This document shows, piece by piece, positions 57,249-64,000 of a stretch of 64,000 nucleotides of DNA. Position numbers and translations under genes: made by a program. The stretch spans positions 13,055,435 through 13,119,434 of the forward strand of contig JABBOT010000013.1 in NCBI GenBank assembly GCA_016165875.1, given 5' to 3'. Position 1 is the stretch's first letter. Every line of letters starts with the position of its first letter. The stretch is from Acanthopleura granulata. Lineage: Eukaryota; Mollusca; Polyplacophora; Chitonida; Chitonidae. The notes below the pieces were generated by a model. That model saw only the letters and a program-made list of their open reading frames with translations. It was not told the origin of the DNA and searched no databases.

Positions 57249-57425
57249 GACATTCTCAATATGGCCAATAAAACCCACCATACAATCGAAACATTGGACT
57301 GCATTTAATTCGGGGAAAAACAAAAATTCAGTGAAATTATTTTTAGATATAGTTTTAATTGGGTTTTTACTCACCCTAACTTCATTTTTGTTGGGCCTTT
57401 CCTTTTAAATTCATAATGAATCCAC
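57249..57425. repeat. Dispersed repeat D, copy 2
   Basis: CTCAATATGGCCAATAAAAC, CCACCATACAATCGAAACAT and CACCCTAACTTCATTTTTG match 41952-42135 in order. A third partial copy (ATTTGACTGCATTTAGTTC) is near 56700. Confidence 0.6.
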
Positions 57426-57669
57426 CTATAAGCATAGCCTATTACAATACCACACATAACCTGGACTCTACTTCTTTTATTTAAAATTACTGATGCTCAC
57501 TATAAAAATTGCGTTTCATAAGAGCTGCGTAACACCACAAGCTCTATTCATCTATTTAACTGACATCCATAGTTTTGCAAAGGGAATGCAGTTTATATAC
57601 TTCATGTAAATAATTTTAATATTAACTCCGTAAGCTTCTTTTCGAGACGATGATTTATTGCCTCGGCAG

Positions 57670-57935
57670 AGTGTGCCCTTGACTAGTGGTTAAACTGAGG
57701 CGCTCGTATTTCAGTCACTGTGGCACTCGAGGGGCGGGTTCAAATCTGGCCTTTGTCAAGGGATTTGTAGATTACCCCACCTTCAGTTCTTATGAGGCCT
57801 TGATGACATTAAGCGGCCAACGACTCGCTTGTGAAGTTTGCACGGCCTAATCCATGCCAAAAGGAATTGCTAATATCTCTGTGTCACATGTGGGAGAGTT
57901 CGTCGGTAACTTACCAACAGTTGCACCACGTTGAT
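57670..57935 (+). repeat. Full-length SINE-C
   Basis: tRNA-like head (TTGACTAGTGGTTAAACTGA and GGCGGGTTCAAATCTGGCC), a body with GATGACATTAAGCGGCCAAC, and the 3' consensus TGTGGGAGAGTTCGTCGGTA. This is the reference copy of the family in this window. Confidence 0.75.
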
Positions 57936-57942
57936 ACATTAA

Positions 57943-58215
57943 TTCTAAACCGTCTGTGTGGCTGGGTGGTTAGAGCCTCCGGTCGCTTCGGGGTTGAGAG
58001 TTCAGGGATCTGTCCTACATGGATCGGGTCATACTAAAGGTTTCAAAAATGGTATACTTGGTGATACTCTCGGCACTGAGAGGCTAGAGCAATGAAACAG
58101 AACTGGTGGGCCCGGTGTGAGTATAATGAGGGTGGATGCGGGGTGTCATGTCTGGTGTGTTCGGCATGGTGTTACAGTGGCGGCAACACATTAGCGGCAT
58201 GGACTTACCACAAGA
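57943..58215 (+). repeat. Full-length SINE-B
   Basis: Starts CCGTCTGTGTGGCTGGGTGG with TTAGAGCCTCCGG, then the body through CGGCATGGTGTTACAGTGGC and GCGGCATGGACTTACCACAA. It sits directly behind a SINE-C. Confidence 0.85.
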
Positions 58216-58297
58216 AGACAGAAAGTGTGTTTTATACATTCTAAGGACTCTTCGAATTACTTTTATAACTGTAAAATGATCGATTACGAGGTAATCT

Positions 58298-58551
58298 CGG
58301 GCCATACGTGGGAAGGTTTGCCAGCAACCTGCGGATGGGTTCTTCTCTGTTTCCTCCCTCCATAATGCTGGCCGCCGTTGTATAAGTAAAATATTCTTGA
58401 GCACGGCGAAAAACACGTTTCAGCGACCTTGAATTATTATTATTATTTGATTGGTGTTTTACGCCGTGCTCAAGAATATTTCACTTATACGACAGCGGGC
58501 CGCATTATGGTGGAAGGAAACCGGTCAGAGCCCGGGGGAAACCCACGACCA
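58298..58551. repeat. Inverted SINE-A pair
   Basis: A plus copy (58298-58417) faces a minus copy (58431-58551). The minus copy is flanked by CAGCGACCTTGAA at 58418-58430 and 58552-58564, so it inserted at the tail of the older one. The two share over 100 complementary bases and could fold on each other. Confidence 0.85.
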
Positions 58552-59190
58552 CAGCGACCTTGAAATGTTTCGTTAAAACCCATTTATAGCTCCACAAGTA
58601 TATACTCTGAATGTATGTACATTCCTACAAGAGACTATTGACATCAACTGCGCGTATAAGTGGCAATAACCTCATGAACGTAACATTAGATATGATCAGA
58701 ATTAAAGACCACCATAGAATTCGATGTTTCAAATACATTTCAGTATAGGTTGAAAACATTCCGAAGAAAAAAAAATCGAATAATTTCCTCCACTGACAAT
58801 GTTTAATGGCTCTGCATTTAACATTTACTTTCACTTGTGTTATACTTTCCTTCTTGCTATTCGCTGCTGGGAACTTTGTTACGGACGACTTAAATACTGC
58901 TCGAAACGTGTAAACAAGACGTTGGGTGACAAGTCCCACTATCTATGCCAAGTGATTAGAACATATTACCGTCTTGTCCAGAATCATGTGTTGTGATCTC
59001 ACTGTTACGTGCTACAGCTGAGCAGATCGATCAGTAAAGTGGCTAAAAAAAGTGTGAATATGGAGATGGGTATAGATAATGCAAAATGGGGACACTAGAC
59101 TGTTCAGTACAGGTGAAAGCAACGTCAGTGCATGACGAACACAATATACCCGTACTGAGCATATATGCCCTACACTTAACGGTCTGTCCG

Positions 59191-59346
59191 TGGAAAGGTC
59201 TACCGGCAACCTGCGGATGGTCGTGGGCTTCCCTATCAGGTTCTTCCCGTTTCCTCCCACCATAATACCGGCCGCCGCCGTATAAGTGAAATATTCTTGA
59301 GTATGGCATCAAACCCCAATCAAATAAAGTAAACTAAATAAATAAT
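59191..59346 (+). repeat. SINE-A, 5' truncated, with target duplication
   Basis: GGTCTGTCCGT occurs just before the element and again right after its AAATAAATAAT tail (about 59347). Body from AAAGGTCTACCGGCAACCTG. Confidence 0.82.
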
Positions 59347-59716
59347 GGTCTGTCCGTAAGTACATGGACAAGAATATAATATCCACAGTTGTTCTTCCAA
59401 GGAAATAATTTAAGCCAAATTTATTACATAACTTTGCCACTTACCTTAATTCGTCTTATGTGCTCTGCCCTTTTAGGACAAAATATATCCGATAGAAACT
59501 GGAGTGCGCAGTTTCTCTTTTCTTTCATGGTTTGTTTGTAGCGATCTAATGATCTAATGTAACATTAGCGATCTTTACTTCCACGACAAAAAAATGGGGC
59601 AGAAACGTAATATTTGGTTTTCGGTATACTAATAGGGGCCTATCTGTTCCAAAATCAGAAGAATTGAGATATGTTATACAAAAGCCAAGCATATGTCAAT
59701 GCCTGATATCAATCCG

Positions 59717-59913
59717 TGCGCGCTAGCGCAGCGCAATGGCCCAGAAGCCTCCCACCATTGCGGTCGCTGTGAGTCCCTACGTGGGAAGGTCTGCCAGCAA
59801 CCTGCGGATGGTCGTTGGTTTCCTCCCACCATAATGCTGGCCCCCGTCGTATAAGAGAAATATTCTTGAGTACGGCGTAAAATATCAATCAAATAAATAA
59901 ATACATAAATAAA
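59717..59913 (+). repeat. SINE-A, nearly full length
   Basis: Head part GCGCGCTAGCGCAGCGCAAT, a deleted linker, then body and a mixed AAATAAATACAT tail. Confidence 0.82.
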
Positions 59914-61068
59914 TGCCTTTTTTTCGCATTTCATTTCCTTTTGGGGGGTGGCGAGGGTTCAGGCATACTTTCAAAATGTAAAAGTGTACCGTTTTGTTTA
60001 CACGTGTTTGTGCAGCTCGAGAAGATCTGCCTCACTGGTAAACAATTTGCTTCACATTTAAAGTATACGGACGGAGGCTTTGGTTTAAATACTGAATTTA
60101 GGGCCACTTTCCAGGTGGATATCGTGGATTGTCAAAACAGTGCTTTATTTTAACCCATGAATATACTGGTATACCATTTACATTTGTCCCTGAGTCAAGT
60201 ATACTTGAATGGTTTGTCTTTGTCACAATATGGTTATAGCTTATTTTAGATTCAGATGCTGCGAGGTACAGATGTGTGATAATTAGTCATTTAACAGAAA
60301 GACTATAGATATTTATAGAGATTTATATTACAGAGTTACATTAATTTGTACAGACATTAATGGAAACAGAAAACAACAAAAGTGCTTTTATCTATTTGAT
60401 AACAGATATTAGTTCTCTTACTTCTCCCCCCACCCCCACCCCCGTTTGTGTTCCTTCCGTACTACGGGGTGATTATAGGGTGGATAAGATCGGAAACTCT
60501 CCTGGGTTGCAAATCTCCGTGCTATCAAATGTCACTGTATATCCATACAAAGGGAGAATATCCTAGCTGTCACCTGTATATACAGATGGCGAGATTAACA
60601 ATCCTGTCATGAATTCCTGGATCCGGGTTCGGGTGGATCACCACAAAAATTTTATACATTCTAGTCCTAGCCCAAGGTTAAACTTTCATCCAATTCTCGG
60701 TATAACATTTTACCCTAAAGTTGTTAACAGGTAGACAGACAGTAAATGGTGAAGAATTGTTGACAATACTGAAGGACCACATCCGGTTCACCTCCTTAAT
60801 GAAATGGACTGGTGCTAACTGTGTCAATGTCGTGTTGTGTATAAGGTTTCATCAAGATCACACGCCTATATAGATTTTTCTTTCTACGACATCCGGCAAT
60901 GGTGAAGAATGGTTTAAACAATTCCCGCGAATGCTTCAAGAACAAACTGAAAAAGATCAATGCTTATATGTATTTGTAGACACCATTCAAACACGACGCA
61001 CCACCTTGTCACACTATATGGACACCAGGCAGACGAGGAATTGGCCTATTCCCCTTATGCTTTGCCCC

Positions 61069-61190
61069 AGGACCATCCATAGCTTGCTGGCGGACCTTCC
61101 CACGTACGGCAGGAGAGGAAGCCAGCATGAGCTGTACTTGGTGAGAGGCGCGGGGTCATAATTTCGCGCTGGCGCGCTAAGCCCTTCGGT
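61069..61190 (-). repeat. SINE-A head half
   Basis: Only the 5' half remains (reverse complement: GGCTTCCTCTCCTGCCGTAC, GCCAGCAAGCTATGGATGG), including the A-box region CGCGCTGGCGCGCTAAGCCC. A poly-G run follows. Confidence 0.7.
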
Positions 61191-61355
61191 CAGGGGGGGG
61201 GGGGGCAGGCTATAGGCCTATATATCCAGTCTGTACGCGCCATTGCAGCCGGTAAAACTCTGCTATAACAATAAATGCAAAGCACACTTTCATGATAAAC
61301 AAAAACTTACCAGTGCATATAATAATAATACACAACAGCCATTACTTAAATCAAA

Positions 61356-61436
61356 CGCTTGGGAAGGTTTGCCAGCAACCCAGGAATGACGGTCGTGGGT
61401 TAACCCCGGGCTCTGCCCGATTTCCTCCCACCCTTA
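61356..61436 (+). repeat. SINE-A middle fragment
   Basis: GGGAAGGTTTGCCAGCAACC to CCGATTTCCTCCCACCC; both ends lost. Confidence 0.65.
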
Positions 61437-63312
61437 TGTGAATTTCTGGATCTAAATCTGTCGCTAAACACTATTTTTGTGACACTGGAGAGCGCAGTTA
61501 AATATAACAGTACACGTACAAGTACCTTGGTTTAATACTAGAGTGGTTTTAATCAGGGCATCGCCATAAGCTTCGTCGCATACCGCCATGAGGGATATTT
61601 TGGGGTTGAGCGTTTGTAAACTAAGGGGAGATAACTGTGGATCCGGTATCACATACATGTACTTACATTTGTTCACACCAGCTTTTCCATCAGCCTACAG
61701 TGTACATAGCAACAGAAAGATATACTGCCTGCGTTGGCAAAATGCATGCATGCTTTGTGAATACCTTGTTCAAAGGTGATCTCCTGCAAAAAAACACATA
61801 TAAAAACTTACTAAAAATTAATTTCGTAACAAATTAATTTTTAAAGTTCACTCGCTTGACAGAGCGTATCTAAAAATTTAATATTTGAAAAAATTGTGCA
61901 CATTTAAGAAAATTAAGCGTTATTTTCAAAATATTCCTTCCAAAATGCAAGGAATATAGAATAACGCTAAGCTATAATCTAAAATTGAATGCTATGCATG
62001 TACATTAACTTTATTTATGTTCACTCAAACATTTTGAAGGTGGTGGATGACGGAAGGCATTACTAGTCTTAACAGTATATATAGTTTAACATTTTCTAAA
62101 GTGTTAGAAATTTAACATTTCATGCACAAAATAATTATAAAATCTTGTTATTTAGCGCAGTGTGATGTCTAATTAACATGTCTAGATGTTGTGTCCCACA
62201 TAATAAATGATAAAACTTCTCCACCATGCATACAACCGACCCCCATCAAATAGATGAGTCCGACGTTGAATGAGCGAATGAGTGAATGATTGAGTGAATC
62301 AATTAATCAATAACCCTTCCGCGAGCATGTAACGATCAAGAGCACGAGTTCATCAATTTCATTAAAATCAAATCGTGCAGCCCTTCTGCTAACACAGTGG
62401 TGCGGCACAGCGAGAACTAAGGATCTGAATTTAATGAGATTGTGAGTTCATGTGCCTGTTTACTACAACCCCTCACACCCAACCCAACAACATGCACCCA
62501 CCCAGTTCCCCTACCCCACCCTACCCCGCTCCTCCCCTATATCCCTGAGACTGAAAGCATGCCTCCTCTACCTCCATGTATCACATCTATTAGTCAACTT
62601 CTGCTTAAACTTTCTTGGTGTACACTCCGGTCACCATTGTGACAGACGGGGACCGTTGTGCAAGATAAATTCTGCAGATGGCGGATTTCACTCATTTGAT
62701 ACATAAAAAAAAATGTTTATACTCAATCAATTGTATTAGCAAACTGACAATGTAAATATACATGCAAGAGAATAAAAATTTGTAGTTGAAAGGTCTAAGG
62801 AATGATGAACTCCCTGCATTTGCAATCATGAACATGCTTTCCGTGCCCTTGGGCGGGGAGGGGAGGGGTGGGGTGAGTCTCGCGTAAAGATATCCCACAC
62901 CATGCAGGCTTCACCCATGCACGGACCGGCTGGCAGTCCCGCCTGTACAAAGCTCGCAGTTTCTTTATATATTGTCTTGGTTATATGCATCTGGTTTTAC
63001 CTTGTATGGTCAAGAATAATTGCGATCGAGTTTTATCGGCGAATAAGTTTATACACTGCATGAGCCCCGAGGAAATCGCTCGACTGCAACCTGACAACTT
63101 CACTTCCTGGCGTAAAGCTGCAGCCAAGTATATGTAGCTGTATCTGGTGGCGTATTATATAGGCCTCAGTTGGATTTGAACTCGGGACAACAGATAACAG
63201 ATAGCGGCATTCTGAAATAGAACTAATTCTACTTCCATCGTCAGCCCACGTCGAAATACTGGCTATATCTTGTCTATAGCAGTTCTCGAGAACGGTAGAT
63301 AACTCACCCGCC

Positions 63313-63324
63313 TTCCTAATTGTG

Positions 63325-63398
<74 letters not shown>

Positions 63399-63404
63399 TA
63401 GGAA
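63313..63404. repeat. (AT)n tract closed by an inverted repeat
   Basis: About 67 bases of AT repeat lie between TTCCTAATTGT (63313-63323) and its exact complement ACAATTAGGAA (63394-63404). Confidence 0.9.
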
Positions 63405-63850
63405 ACTTCCCTATTAAAAGTATTCTCAAAATCCCGCTGATCTCGAGATTTCTACGGAAGTCAAATACCGCTTATATTTATAGTTTCGATCATCCGGGAG
63501 CTTTGCAAGGAACAGGAGGTGATAGATGTCAGATGTTGCTGAATGGGCGAAATGCTGATTTCTACCGGTTTCTGTAAAGTTTAATGAACTGCAAGTCACT
63601 GAAATTGTCATATTTGAAGGCTAGACAAATTCCGATCACTTTTCCGGAAACATTTCTTGTCTAAAAGCTGTACTATTCATTTTAAATGGTTTAAATGGTT
63701 AAATTGTGTTTTGTTTTCACTTTCAGTAGACTGATCATATGATCAGAGACAGTGCTGTTGACTGGTTTAGAGCTGCTCTGACATGACTGCAAAACTACGA
63801 ATTGAACTATATATTTAGAACACGTATATATGTAGAATGGGAATTTCTGA

Positions 63851-63865
63851 CCCCCCCCCCCCCCA
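63851..63865. repeat. Poly-C run
   Basis: About 15 consecutive C. Comparable G-runs are at 54571-54583 and 61193-61205; lengths may be unreliable in sequencing. Confidence 0.85.
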
Positions 63866-64000
63866 CCTCCAACACACACTCACATACAACTTCCGTCATG
63901 CCATGTATGACTGCCAACCAGTCATTCTTATATAAAACAACTGAAACCACCGGCCTTCACTGGATCTAACGAACGTACATGTATGTTACAGAATTATCTG

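Larger units (their letters stand above)
54139..64000. other. Right spacer, no recognised gene
   Basis: Upstream region of the receptor followed by repeat-rich DNA: seven SINE-A copies, one SINE-B, one SINE-C, G- and C-runs, and an (AT)n hairpin at the end. No frame could be assigned to a family. No clear TATA-like promoter was identified upstream of exon 1. Confidence 0.6.

Overview
This is a eukaryotic, animal-type window. Genes are split by GT/AG introns, spacers are AT-rich, and tRNA-derived SINEs with (AAAT)n tails, small terminal-inverted-repeat elements and minisatellites are abundant. The repeat landscape fits a lophotrochozoan, most likely a bivalve mollusc; the species cannot be fixed from the sequence alone. 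No bacterial-style operons, rRNA or CRISPR are present.

Layout. 1-4.8 kb is repeat-bearing spacer. 4.9-5.3 kb (minus) holds one exon, the N-terminus of an aquaporin whose remaining exons would lie beyond the left edge. 5.3-25.3 kb contains no recognised gene and is filled with SINEs, a 149-bp satellite, a GTG/GAT block and other tandem arrays. 25.3-34.7 kb (plus) is a complete pyrroline-5-carboxylate reductase gene (PYCR3-like, 282 aa) with six exons in continuous phase, plus a second, alternative first exon about 0.95 kb upstream. 34.7-43.8 kb is repeat-rich spacer, including a 30/90-bp minisatellite downstream of PYCR that carries polyadenylation hexamers. 43.8-54.1 kb (minus) is an eight-exon gene reconstructed here. 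It encodes about 1,214 aa: signal peptide, two tandem metabotropic-glutamate-receptor-like Venus flytrap domains, one membrane helix and a disordered tail ending in a PDZ-ligand-like motif. No seven-helix, kinase or cyclase domain is seen. 54.1-64 kb is repeat-rich spacer with no recognised gene.

The most interesting candidate for an undescribed system is the tandem Venus flytrap, single-pass receptor. Second is the duplicated PYCR first exon, which would give enzymes with two different NAD(P)H-binding loops. All three genes show a local duplication of an exon end together with its splice donor (PYCR first exon; aquaporin, 134-bp period; receptor exon 2, about 70 bp before a SINE inserted). 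The three genes have no obvious shared pathway. Exon joins were inferred from splice consensus, phase and family alignment by eye; no transcript or database search was available.
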